DNA of 6,386 nucleotides from Bacillota bacterium (GCA_022793975.1 JAAWDW010000008.1:1-6386); one strand, 5' to 3'. Numbered from the stretch's first letter, positions 1 through 4,950 are shown. The notes: generated by a model not told the origin, from the sequence alone. A program made the numbers and translations.

Positions 1-110
1 ATATCAAGAGATATCCGCTAAAATAACACAATAGTATTAAGTGCTTTTAAATATTAAACCTTGCAGCCTGAGCCGCAGAGGTGAGAAGCGGATAACTTCT
101 TCTTCATTAC
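1..110 (-). ncRNA. Structured 5' leader of a gene beyond the window edge (possibly infC-type)
   Basis: Transcript predicted to start near 110 from the promoter at 117-145 and to run out of the window at 1, with no credible gene in these 110 nt. Visible structure on the minus strand: an ACCT/AGGT outer pairing that encloses GCGGC/GCTGC (about 62-81), and an 8-bp long-range inverted repeat, AGCGGATA (12-19 as read on minus) against TATCCGCT (87-94). The motif CTTCTCACCTCTGCGGC followed by GCAAGGTT resembles what I recall of leaders before translation initiation factor IF-3 operons (infC-rpmI-rplT) in Firmicutes, which are attenuated by ribosomal protein L20. That identification is from memory and the downstream gene is not visible. 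A 17-codon ATG frame starting at +4 has no ribosome binding site and is probably incidental. Confidence 0.45.
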
Positions 111-116
111 TTAAAT

Positions 117-145
117 AATATAGCACATATGACACGCTAAGTCAA
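117..145 (-). promoter_or_regulatory. Strong sigma-A type promoter downstream of lexA
   Basis: On the minus strand: -35 TTGACT (145-140), a 17-bp spacer, and -10 TATATT (122-117). Both boxes match the vegetative consensus at 5 of 6 positions with ideal spacing. The predicted start is near 110. It lies about 60 bp after the lexA stop codon and fires in the same direction, so the next gene to the left has its own promoter rather than relying on lexA read-through. I see no clear intrinsic terminator between lexA and this promoter. Confidence 0.75.
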
Positions 146-204
146 CACAAAATGCGCAAAATCCTGTGAAATCAGAGCAATAATTATCAAATTAAGTATG
201 CTTT

Positions 205-903
205 TTAAAAATATCTGAAAACACCGCGTACTTTTCCGAGAATCTTTACATCTTTAACGATAATCGGAGACATCGATGAATTCTCCGGCTGCAGTCTTAT
301 ATGGCCGTCTTCCTTATAAAACGTCTTTACCGTAGCTTCAGACTCAAAACCGTCTACCATAGCTACTACTATATCACCATTGTTTGCTGTATTCTGCTGC
401 TGCACGAGTATATAATCACCGTCGAAAATTCCCGCTTCTATCATACTCTCACCTCTTACGGTAAGCATAAAGTTCGTGCCTTTTCCCATAAATCTTACCG
501 GAACAGGAAATGTCTCTTCTATATTTTGCTCTGCGAGAATCGGAGTACCTGCGGCGATTCTGCCGACAATAGGTATATCAACAATATCCGTTCTCTCCGC
601 ATTTGCATAATTTGTATGAGAGGAACCGACGCCGGAAAATCCTGAGTCATTGTTTTTTGCTCCCGTACCGTATGTATTTCCCGTATCCTGCAAATCCGTA
701 ATCATAAGCGCTCTCGGTTTAGACGGGTCTTTTACTATATATCCCTGCTTTACAAGACTTTCTATGTCCTTGTGAGCTGTAGATGTGGATTTTATGTTTA
801 GAGCCGCACATATTTCACGCACTGTCGGCGGATATCCTTTTTTTCTGATCTCCTCCTTCATATAAGCGAGCATTCTGCGTTCTCTTTCTTTCAAATTATC
901 CAT
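205..903 (-). CDS. lexA: LexA, SOS-response repressor and self-cleaving S24 peptidase
   Basis: Represses DNA-damage genes and is inactivated when RecA filaments trigger its autocleavage. Numbering from the start chosen here (232 aa), residues about 2-68 form the LexA winged helix-turn-helix, with TVREICAALNIKS as its recognition region. The C-terminal S24 domain carries the scissile Ala118-Gly119 in GRIAAGTP, nucleophile Ser153 in RGESM, and Lys193 in EATVKTF, so the Ser-Lys dyad is intact. The linker (about 69-105) is rich in Gly, Asn, Ser and Thr and makes the protein about 25-30 residues longer than the roughly 202-207 aa common for LexA. An upstream in-frame ATG at 924 lacks a ribosome binding site; the ATG at 903 follows AGGAAAGGA with 7-nt spacing, so I chose it. 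A LexA-box-like operator overlaps its promoter, which implies autoregulation. Confidence 0.96.
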   Translation of the reverse strand: MDNLKERERRMLAYMKEEIRKKGYPPTVREICAALNIKSTSTAHKDIESLVKQGYIVKDPSKPRALMITDLQDTGNTYGTGAKNNDSGFSGVGSSHTNYANAERTDIVDIPIVGRIAAGTPILAEQNIEETFPVPVRFMGKGTNFMLTVRGESMIEAGIFDGDYILVQQQNTANNGDIVVAMVDGFESEATVKTFYKEDGHIRLQPENSSMSPIIVKDVKILGKVRGVFRYF

Positions 904-950
904 ACACTTATCCTTTCCTGTCATTTAAGATAACTGTTTACTACGAACAT

Positions 951-988
951 ATTATCACATCCGAACAGAAAAGTAAACATCTGTTCAC
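951..988 (-). promoter_or_regulatory. lexA promoter with overlapping LexA box
   Basis: The extended -10 TGTGATAAT lies at 959-951 on the minus strand. The -35 region is weak (TGTTTA-like, about 17 bp upstream). The near-palindrome GTAAACATCTGTTCAC (973-988 on plus) matches the Gram-positive LexA operator GAAC-N4-GTTC at seven of eight conserved bases, with AAAC in place of GAAC. It covers the -35 region, where bound LexA would block RNA polymerase. Negative autoregulation of lexA is general in this group; binding here is inferred. Further CGAACA/TGTTCG half-sites occur at about 944-949 and 962-967. Confidence 0.7.
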
Positions 989-1090
989 AAATTATTTTTG
1001 TTCTTTTTGCCCGCACAAATGTTTCCTTTGCAATCGACCTTAATCCTCACAAGCTGTCTTTGTATGTATTAGTCATAATCGCTAATATCA

Positions 1091-2575
1091 TTAATCCGGA
1101 AAAGCCTCATTGAGCGAATTTATTATTGCTTTGGCACAGGCAAATCCGTATCTTTCCGTAAATTCCTGCGTTTTCATCATCGAAAAATCCTTCTCATTTG
1201 AAAGAAAAGCTCCTTCGATGAGCACCGCCGGCATTACAGTTCTGTTAAGCACTATAAGCTCCGGACTGCTCTTAGTTCCACGGTTTACCGTGCCGAGTGC
1301 TTTTATCATTTCCTTTTGTATTGTCTTAGCGACTTCCGCACTTCCTATGCCATAAAGCTCGTACTCACTTCTTCCCTCTTCATCTTTTTTTGTATAATAA
1401 TGAGTTTCCGTTCCGTTTGGGGCTTCGTATTCCGAAGAGTTAATATGAATCGAAACAAAAAGTTCGGCACCGGCATTATTTGCCATATAGGCGTGTTCTT
1501 TTACTTCTATGTATTCGTCGGTTTCGCGTATCATATAAACAGGTATGCCAGCCGATTTCAAGTAATCGCGTACAGCAAGTCCCACAGCAAGAGTCAAATC
1601 CTTTTCATCTATTGCATCAGCTTGTCCCTTGTGACCTGTGCTCCCGGCATCGCGTCCGCCATGTCCGATATCTATTGCAACAAGCTTTGTTTTAGCATTT
1701 TCAGATGGCAGCGGAAGAGAATTCATATCGTATTCGGGAAACTCAAAACCGTCTATTATAACCGTTCCATTGCCGGTAGGCGTTCCTGTATTTCCTGTCT
1801 GATTTCCTGCACTTACAATATCATTTGTATTACCGCCGGGCTCTTCCCTGTTTCCGGTATCGCCCCTATTAGGATTTTGGTTGCCACTGTTTATATTTTC
1901 GGGAGAAGTTACAGCAACTGTTCTCGTGCTGTCCTCCCACTTAACATCGCAGCCGAGAGCTTCCGCCGCAAAGCGCACGGGAATCATTGTACTGCCATAA
2001 TAATCATCGTCATGATCTATAATGAGCGCGGGAACATCGAGCGTCTTTACCTCTGTATTTACAATCGCCGTCTGCGAACCTATTATCAATGTAACTTTCA
2101 AATCGTTGCGAGTTATTTCAACCGACTGTGTTTCATTAATCCATTTAACTTCCGCTCCCATCGCTTCAAAGAGTGCTCTGGCCGGAACAAGTGTGCGTCC
2201 CGCCGTTTCCCCGCTTGGTGTTATAATCACCGGTGGTACATCTTTTTCCGCAGTCTTCACTGCCGCACCGTCAAGCGCCAGATTTACCGGATACTCGCTA
2301 CAGAAAGCAAGTCCGTCTTTTATATTGGCTTCTGTTATCTTAGGCGCGGATGCCGCGGCCTTAGGCTGTGTGTCTGAATCCGCCTGCATTTGCATTCCCG
2401 CCTCATTGCCTCCGACTACAGTATTTACCTCAGTATTTGTACCGGTCGTATCTGCAAAAGCAGCACTTGCTGAAGTCATAATCACTGCCGCCGAAACTGC
2501 CGCCGCAAGCGCTGCAGATGCTGCTGCCATCCGCTTTCTCTTTTTTATGTAACTTTCCGCAATATTTTCTGCCAT
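1091..2575 (-). CDS. Secreted zinc N-acetylmuramoyl-L-alanine amidase with copper-amine-oxidase-like N-terminal domain
   Basis: Predicted to cleave the amide bond between N-acetylmuramic acid and L-alanine in peptidoglycan outside the membrane. Numbering from the chosen ATG (494 aa): a basic N-terminus (KKRKR) and an Ala-rich hydrophobic segment with likely signal cleavage after ASAAFA (about residue 41); a Cu_amine_oxidN1-like repeat region at about 95-225 with the paired LVPARALFEAMGAEVKW and MIPVRFAAEALGCDVKW motifs; a Gly/Asn/Thr linker at about 226-275; then an Amidase_3 domain to the C-terminus. The zinc and catalytic set looks complete: His305 (DIGHGG), Glu324 (EKDLTL), His378 (VSIHINSS), Glu454 (LIEGAFLSN). 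The copper-oxidase-like domain is common in secreted clostridial proteins and is thought to act in wall association, not oxidation. A TTG nine codons upstream is in frame, but the ATG at 2575 follows AAGAGGAG and is preferred. It is host-like, not obviously part of the phage module. Confidence 0.93.
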   Translation of the reverse strand: MAENIAESYIKKRKRMAAASAALAAAVSAAVIMTSASAAFADTTGTNTEVNTVVGGNEAGMQMQADSDTQPKAAASAPKITEANIKDGLAFCSEYPVNLALDGAAVKTAEKDVPPVIITPSGETAGRTLVPARALFEAMGAEVKWINETQSVEITRNDLKVTLIIGSQTAIVNTEVKTLDVPALIIDHDDDYYGSTMIPVRFAAEALGCDVKWEDSTRTVAVTSPENINSGNQNPNRGDTGNREEPGGNTNDIVSAGNQTGNTGTPTGNGTVIIDGFEFPEYDMNSLPLPSENAKTKLVAIDIGHGGRDAGSTGHKGQADAIDEKDLTLAVGLAVRDYLKSAGIPVYMIRETDEYIEVKEHAYMANNAGAELFVSIHINSSEYEAPNGTETHYYTKKDEEGRSEYELYGIGSAEVAKTIQKEMIKALGTVNRGTKSSPELIVLNRTVMPAVLIEGAFLSNEKDFSMMKTQEFTERYGFACAKAIINSLNEAFPD

Positions 2576-2914
2576 ATTTATAGTTCTCCTCTTGCCCCCC
2601 AATAAATCTTCTTCGACAATATTATCATAAATATGACATAAACAAACATTAAATTACTGTTACGCTTTTGACCAATATTTGGAATATCAAATATAGCTGT
2701 CAATTTTATTTGCCTTATTATCCTTTTATCCTTGATGTTATATCTTCCGTAAAAATCACATAGAAAAAGCGCCCTCCAATCAAATTTTTCTCAAAAAAGA
2801 TAATTCACCGCCTATCAGCACAAAAACTGTTGACCTTTTTTGAGTTCAATTAATTAAAAGACACTTTTAAACTTTTGTTTAATGAATCACTGTTTCTTAT
2901 TGCACTTTTATTTA
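2576..2914. other. 339-bp intergenic region between aminotransferase and amidase
   Basis: No credible gene on either strand. It holds a perfect -35 TTGACA on the minus strand (2703-2698) with a poor -10 candidate AATATT 18 bp on (2679-2674), the best promoter I can offer for the amidase. An inverted repeat ATATTTG/CAAATAT (2675-2681, 2688-2694) lies between and over these boxes and could be an operator. An AT-only hairpin TTAAAAG-ACA-CTTTTAA at 2854-2870 is the only terminator-like structure after the aminotransferase and is weak. The 14-mer AAAAAGCGCCCTCC (2764-2777) is repeated exactly inside the aminotransferase gene. Confidence 0.5.
2674..2703 (-). promoter_or_regulatory. Candidate amidase promoter with internal inverted repeat
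   Basis: A perfect -35 box TTGACA (2703-2698, minus) is followed after 18 bp by AATATT (2679-2674), a 4-of-6 match to the -10 consensus. This would put the start about 90 nt upstream of the amidase ATG. The inverted repeat ATATTTG-N6-CAAATAT occupies the spacer and -10, a position suited to a repressor. The poor -10 keeps confidence low; a second possibility is GATAAT nearer the gene without a good -35. Confidence 0.35.
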
Positions 2915-4060
2915 TTATGCGAGAGACTTTACAAATTTTTCGAGTCTGTCCATACCCTCTCTGAGCTGTTCATCGCTGTAGCAATACGAAATTCTTATAT
3001 AATTGTCGTTGCCGAAAAAGCGCCCCGGAAGCACGGCAAGCGCTGTTTCATTTACCATTTTCGTACAGAAATCCAGCGAGTTCATACCGAAATTTCCGAT
3101 ATACGGAAAAACATAAAAAGCGCCCTCCGGCATTGCAATTTCAAGACCTATTTCCGCAAGTCTGCCGCATATGTAGTCGCGGCGCTTTCTGTAAGTTTCG
3201 CGCATTTCCGAAGGATCATAATTTAATGCTTCGATGCACGCAGGCTGAATGAATTCCGGGAGAGACACGAGAACATTCTGATGTACTACAGCTATTACAT
3301 TCACTACAGGCGCATCCGCCATAATATATCCCACACGCCAGCCTGTCATAGCATAAGGCTTGGAATAGCTCTGCACAACGATAAGCTGCTGCTTTAAATC
3401 TTTATAGGATGCAAGCGATGCATACTCGTCCGTATAAACAAGCTGGTTGTAAACTTCATCGCAGAATATGAAAATCGGCTTACCCGCAAGCACATCGTGT
3501 ATTCCCTGCAGAGTTTCTTTGGTATAGACAACTCCAGTCGGATTGTTCGGCGTGTTTATTACAATAGCTTTGGTCTTTTCCGTCACCGCTGCCGCAAGGT
3601 CCTCTTTAGCAAGCTGAAAACCTGTCTTGGAGGTGTCGATATATACACACTTGGCTCCCATAATCTCGACTACCTGATCATAAAAACTAAAATCCGGAAG
3701 CGGCAGAATAACCTCATCGCCTGGTTCAAGTATCGCCGTCATTGCAGAATAAATAGCTTCCGTTGCACCCGCCGTCACAATAATTTCTTCCGGGCTGTAA
3801 TTAAGTCCATTCTTTTTTTTCTCAAATTCGGAAATAGCTGCTCTGAGCTCAGGAAGACCGTTTCCGTCCGCATAGTGAGTTTTATTGCCTGCAAGTGCTT
3901 CCGCCGCTTTCTGTTTAATGCTTTCCGGCGTAGTAAAATCAGGCTCACCGATTGTCAGTCCTATGCAGCCCGGCGTGTTTGCCGCAAGACCTGAGAACTC
4001 AAGAATTTCACTTGCTTTGATCCCCGTAACATTTGCATTCATATATTTTATCATATCCAT
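2915..4060 (-). CDS. Class I/II PLP-dependent aminotransferase (AspC/PatA-like)
   Basis: A cytoplasmic pyridoxal-phosphate enzyme that moves an amino group between an amino acid and a 2-oxo acid, of the fold-type I aspartate/aromatic aminotransferase group. At 381 aa it is full length. Visible landmarks: IGEPDF near residue 37, the cofactor-binding turn AGATEAIYSA at about 97-106, Asn173 in NNPTG, Asp201 and Tyr204 in CDEVYN, the Schiff-base lysine Lys234 in SYSKPYAMTGWRVGY, and the substrate-carboxylate arginine Arg356 in YIRIS. Substrate cannot be assigned from sequence alone; aspartate, aromatic or alanine-type activity are all possible. The ATG at 4060 has a modest ribosome binding site (AGGGCGG, 6-nt spacing). 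The gene appears monocistronic, with its own extended -10 promoter at 4156-4184, and is probably the first host gene beside the prophage end. Confidence 0.95.
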   Translation of the reverse strand: MDMIKYMNANVTGIKASEILEFSGLAANTPGCIGLTIGEPDFTTPESIKQKAAEALAGNKTHYADGNGLPELRAAISEFEKKKNGLNYSPEEIIVTAGATEAIYSAMTAILEPGDEVILPLPDFSFYDQVVEIMGAKCVYIDTSKTGFQLAKEDLAAAVTEKTKAIVINTPNNPTGVVYTKETLQGIHDVLAGKPIFIFCDEVYNQLVYTDEYASLASYKDLKQQLIVVQSYSKPYAMTGWRVGYIMADAPVVNVIAVVHQNVLVSLPEFIQPACIEALNYDPSEMRETYRKRRDYICGRLAEIGLEIAMPEGAFYVFPYIGNFGMNSLDFCTKMVNETALAVLPGRFFGNDNYIRISYCYSDEQLREGMDRLEKFVKSLA

Positions 4061-4155
4061 TTTATACCGCCCTGTTTAACCTTTCTGACTGTGTTTTATA
4101 ATTCTGCAGAGTAGATTTCGTTTCCTCCCTGCAATTTCTATTCAATTTAATAGCT

Positions 4156-4184
4156 ATGATACCATAAAATCTCCGCGACGTAAA
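4156..4184 (-). promoter_or_regulatory. Aminotransferase promoter (extended -10)
   Basis: On the minus strand: -35 TTTACG (4184-4179), 17 bp, -10 TATCAT (4161-4156) preceded by TGG, giving an extended -10. The predicted start is near 4149, leaving a leader of about 89 nt that contains an isolated GGGAGG (about 4130-4125) not followed by a start codon. Confidence 0.55.
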
Positions 4185-4187
4185 GGT

Positions 4188-4209
4188 TTTTTGTTTTCAA
4201 AAACAAAAA
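4188..4209. repeat. AT-rich perfect palindrome (10-bp arms)
   Basis: TTTTTGTTTT (4188-4197), a 2-nt centre, and AAAACAAAAA (4200-4209). It lies just upstream of the aminotransferase promoter, at the left edge of an AT-rich stretch of about 150 bp (4186-4340) with no gene. It could be an UP-element-like or architectural element, or part of the phage/host junction. It has no GC to act as a good terminator. Confidence 0.4.
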
Positions 4210-4341
4210 TATATATCACATTATCGTTATGCATAACAAATTATTTTATATATACATATAGCAAAGAAAGCATGCATTAGGTAAATTTACTTTCAATAAT
4301 TGATATAACTCCCTCTGCACATACTATAATGAGCAAAGCAC

Positions 4342-4370
4342 TTGCAAATCCGCGCAAATCTGTATATAAT
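4342..4370 (+). promoter_or_regulatory. Promoter of the predicted antitoxin antisense RNA
   Basis: Plus strand: -35 TTGCAA (4342-4347), exactly 17 bp, -10 TATAAT (4365-4370). The predicted start is 4377-4378. The spacer holds a 7-bp direct repeat GCAAATC at 4344 and 4354, a 10-bp period. It is the only well-formed plus-strand promoter in the window that leads into a well-formed terminator. A second TATAAT at 4325-4330 has a TTGATA at a poor 19-bp spacing. Confidence 0.7.
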
Positions 4371-4377
4371 ACAAATA

Positions 4378-4407
4378 GAAAAGAGCTGCCGGAAACGGCT
4401 GCTCTCA
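4378..4407 (-). terminator. Intrinsic terminator of the toxin mRNA
   Basis: Minus strand: the AGAGCAGCCG arm, a TTTC loop, and the CGGCAGCTCT arm (about 10 bp with one A-A mismatch), followed by TTTTCTATTT. It lies 45-75 nt after the toxin stop codon, so the predicted mRNA spans about 4593 to 4375, near 220 nt. The 3' arm is also the sequence that can pair with the mRNA 5' end. Confidence 0.7.
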
Positions 4408-4421
4408 AATCAAAAATCGTG

Positions 4422-4465
4422 ATAAACCGCTGAGTTTGGACGCTTGGGCGGTTTATTTCTTTTTT
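4422..4465 (+). terminator. Intrinsic terminator of the antisense RNA
   Basis: Plus strand: ATAAACCGC (4422-4430), a 17-nt loop, and GCGGTTTAT (4448-4456), a perfect 9-bp stem, followed directly by TTCTTTTTT. The right arm contains the reverse complement of the toxin TAA stop codon. The same stem can form in the toxin mRNA and would place its stop codon in a hairpin. Confidence 0.8.
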
Positions 4466-4536
4466 GTGACTGTGTATGTTACATATACGACATTAATAAT
4501 CAATGCCATAAAAGATATTATATCAGCTATGTTCAT
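4453..4536 (-). CDS. Putative type I toxin: 27-aa single-helix membrane peptide
   Basis: MNIADIISFMALIINV at the start, then VYVTYTVTKKK to the stop. Residues about 3-23 form one hydrophobic helix and the tail is three lysines, the layout of small membrane toxins of the Fst, TxpA and holin-like-toxin kinds, which depolarise or disturb the cell envelope. The start at 4536 follows AGGGAGG with 8-nt spacing; an in-frame ATG two codons upstream is too close to that site. The gene has a consensus promoter at 4600-4628, its own terminator, a ribosome binding site inside a hairpin, and a predicted antisense RNA across its 3' end. It lies just beyond the phage lysis terminator, where prophages of Firmicutes often carry such loci. 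I recognise the organisation more than the peptide sequence, so the exact family is open. A small phage membrane protein with no toxic role is the alternative. Confidence 0.8.
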   Translation of the reverse strand: MNIADIISFMALIINVVYVTYTVTKKK

Positions 4537-4544
4537 ACTCATCA

Positions 4545-4559
4545 CCTCCCTTATGGGAG
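4545..4559 (-). promoter_or_regulatory. Shine-Dalgarno sequestered in a hairpin before the toxin gene
   Basis: Minus strand: CTCCC (4559-4555), loop ATAA, GGGAG (4550-4546). The 5-bp GC-rich stem covers most of the AGGGAGG ribosome binding site. Such occlusion is known in type I toxin mRNAs (Fst, TxpA), where it keeps translation low until the RNA is refolded or processed. The fold itself is inferred from the sequence. Confidence 0.65.
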
Positions 4560-4599
4560 CTATCCGTCTTTTATGCCTTAAGCAGCTCTTTTCGAAAGC

Positions 4600-4628
4600 A
4601 TTATATCATGTACAAGAATATATTTCAA
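4600..4628 (-). promoter_or_regulatory. Toxin promoter
   Basis: Minus strand: -35 TTGAAA (4628-4623), 17 bp, -10 TATAAT (4605-4600). A 6-nt discriminator puts +1 at the G at 4593, exactly the first base of the 12-nt terminal repeat. The -35 box lies inside the left arm of the palindrome at 4615-4647, so a protein bound there would probably compete with RNA polymerase. Confidence 0.78.
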
Positions 4629-4647
4629 GTATTTTGAAATATATTCT
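4615..4647. repeat. Perfect palindrome, 14-bp arms, over the toxin -35
   Basis: AGAATATATTTCAA (4615-4628), 5-nt centre, TTGAAATATATTCT (4634-4647). It is a candidate operator for toxin transcription. It adjoins a second palindrome at 4647-4679. Because it is symmetric it also places a TTGAAA on the plus strand (4634-4639), 17 bp from TATAAA (4657-4662), a possible divergent promoter. Confidence 0.7.
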
Positions 4648-4679
4648 GTAAATTTATATAAAATTAATATAAATTTACA
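4647..4679. repeat. Perfect palindrome, 13-bp arms, upstream of the toxin promoter
   Basis: TGTAAATTTATAT (4647-4659), 7-nt centre, ATATAAATTTACA (4667-4679). Its centre is 32 bp from that of the 4615-4647 palindrome, about three helical turns. All AT except the ends, and not followed by a T-run in either direction that would make a good terminator; an operator or cruciform-prone element is more likely. Confidence 0.6.
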
Positions 4680-4682
4680 TTC

Positions 4683-4738
4683 AAAAAATTAAAAAAGGCA
4701 GGAAATTTGCCAACATCTCATTCGGTAAATTCCTGCCC
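4683..4738 (-). terminator. Strong intrinsic terminator closing the phage lysis operon
   Basis: Minus strand: GGCAGGAATTTACC arm (4738-4725), a short loop, GGCAAATTTCCTGCC arm (4711-4697), then TTTTTT, AATT and TTTTTT. The stem is near perfect, with one bulge. It begins within about 6 nt of the holin-like stop codon and separates phage late transcription from the toxin locus. Confidence 0.88.
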
Positions 4739-4743
4739 TATAT

Positions 4744-4950
4744 TTACTCAACAGTTTTAGTCTCTGTGTTCTTCTTTGTAAAAAAATATGTAACTATCAT
4801 CGTCACAACGTTGCTGAAAAGCAGAAACACCTTATCGTCAACTGTTGCTCCCGTAAGCATTACATAATCAATGACAAATATAAGATTTGCCGTTACCGCC
4901 AGAGTCACTATTGATTTTACATCTATTAATTTAGCTAACTTTTCTTTCAT
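4744..4950 (-). CDS. Holin-like small phage membrane protein
   Basis: 68 aa, last gene of the lysis module. After a short basic N-terminus (KEKLAKLIDVKS) there are two hydrophobic segments, at about residues 13-32 and 39-57, joined by a short polar loop (TGATVDDK), and a charged tail ending KKNTETKTVE. This matches two-helix phage holins, which form lesions that let the endolysin reach the wall. The opening DVKSIVTL resembles small holin-family proteins of clostridial phages. The start at 4950 follows CGGAGG with 6-nt spacing; an in-frame ATG 15 codons upstream lies deep in the preceding gene and has no such site. It overlaps the upstream gene by 20 nt, which suggests translational coupling. 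Holin function is inferred from size, topology and place. Confidence 0.75.
   Translation of the reverse strand: MKEKLAKLIDVKSIVTLAVTANLIFVIDYVMLTGATVDDKVFLLFSNVVTMIVTYFFTKKNTETKTVE

Larger units (their letters stand above)
4377..4465 (+). ncRNA. Predicted antisense RNA antitoxin of the type I toxin-antitoxin locus
   Basis: An RNA of about 89 nt is bounded by a consensus promoter (4342-4370) and an intrinsic terminator (4422-4465). It is transcribed against the toxin mRNA and is fully complementary to its 3' part: the last toxin codons, the stop codon and the 3' untranslated region. It should fold into two stem-loops, an imperfect one at about 4381-4407 and the terminator hairpin. Its first 12 nt, GAAAAGAGCTGC (4378-4389), are the same as the predicted 5' end of the toxin mRNA. 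Overlap at the toxin 3' end is the arrangement of the TxpA/RatA and BsrG/SR4 pairs of Bacillus, where pairing blocks translation or recruits RNase III. Expression and activity are inferred. Confidence 0.68.
4378..4593. repeat. 12-bp perfect inverted repeat bracketing the toxin transcription unit
   Basis: GAAAAGAGCTGC (4378-4389) and its exact reverse complement GCAGCTCTTTTC (4582-4593). The outer arm coincides with the predicted +1 of the toxin mRNA (4593) and the inner arm with its 3' end. The RNA can therefore close on itself by 12 perfect pairs, and the antisense RNA starts with the same 12 nt. Flanking bases do not extend the match. Confidence 0.85.

Noticed and set aside
55..107. 17-codon ATG frame (MKKKLSASHLCGSG...) at the start of the leader after lexA
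   Set aside because: The ATG is about 3 nt from the predicted transcript start with no ribosome binding site, and the bases are better explained as paired RNA stems.
985..1050. 22-codon GTG frame on the minus strand between the amidase and lexA
   Set aside because: No Shine-Dalgarno before the GTG, no recognisable product, and it runs into the LexA box.
1316..2377. Long plus-strand open frame (353 codons) opposite the amidase
   Set aside because: It is a shadow of the amidase frame: Cys/Arg/Ile-rich with no domain, no ribosome binding site, and the opposite frame has full catalytic motifs.
2576..2602. Upstream TTG start for the amidase at 2602
   Set aside because: The ATG at 2575 follows AAGAGGAG and gives a normal signal-peptide N-terminus; the TTG has no site of its own.
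4211..4340. Possible small genes, tRNA or CRISPR repeats in the AT-rich gap
   Set aside because: I saw no cloverleaf, no spaced direct repeats and no frame with a start and ribosome binding site; only a weak second plus-strand promoter (TTGATA-19-TATAAT).
4436..4651. 71-codon plus-strand open frame across the toxin locus
   Set aside because: It starts without an ATG or ribosome binding site and runs antisense through the toxin gene and its promoter; the minus-strand toxin explains the region better.
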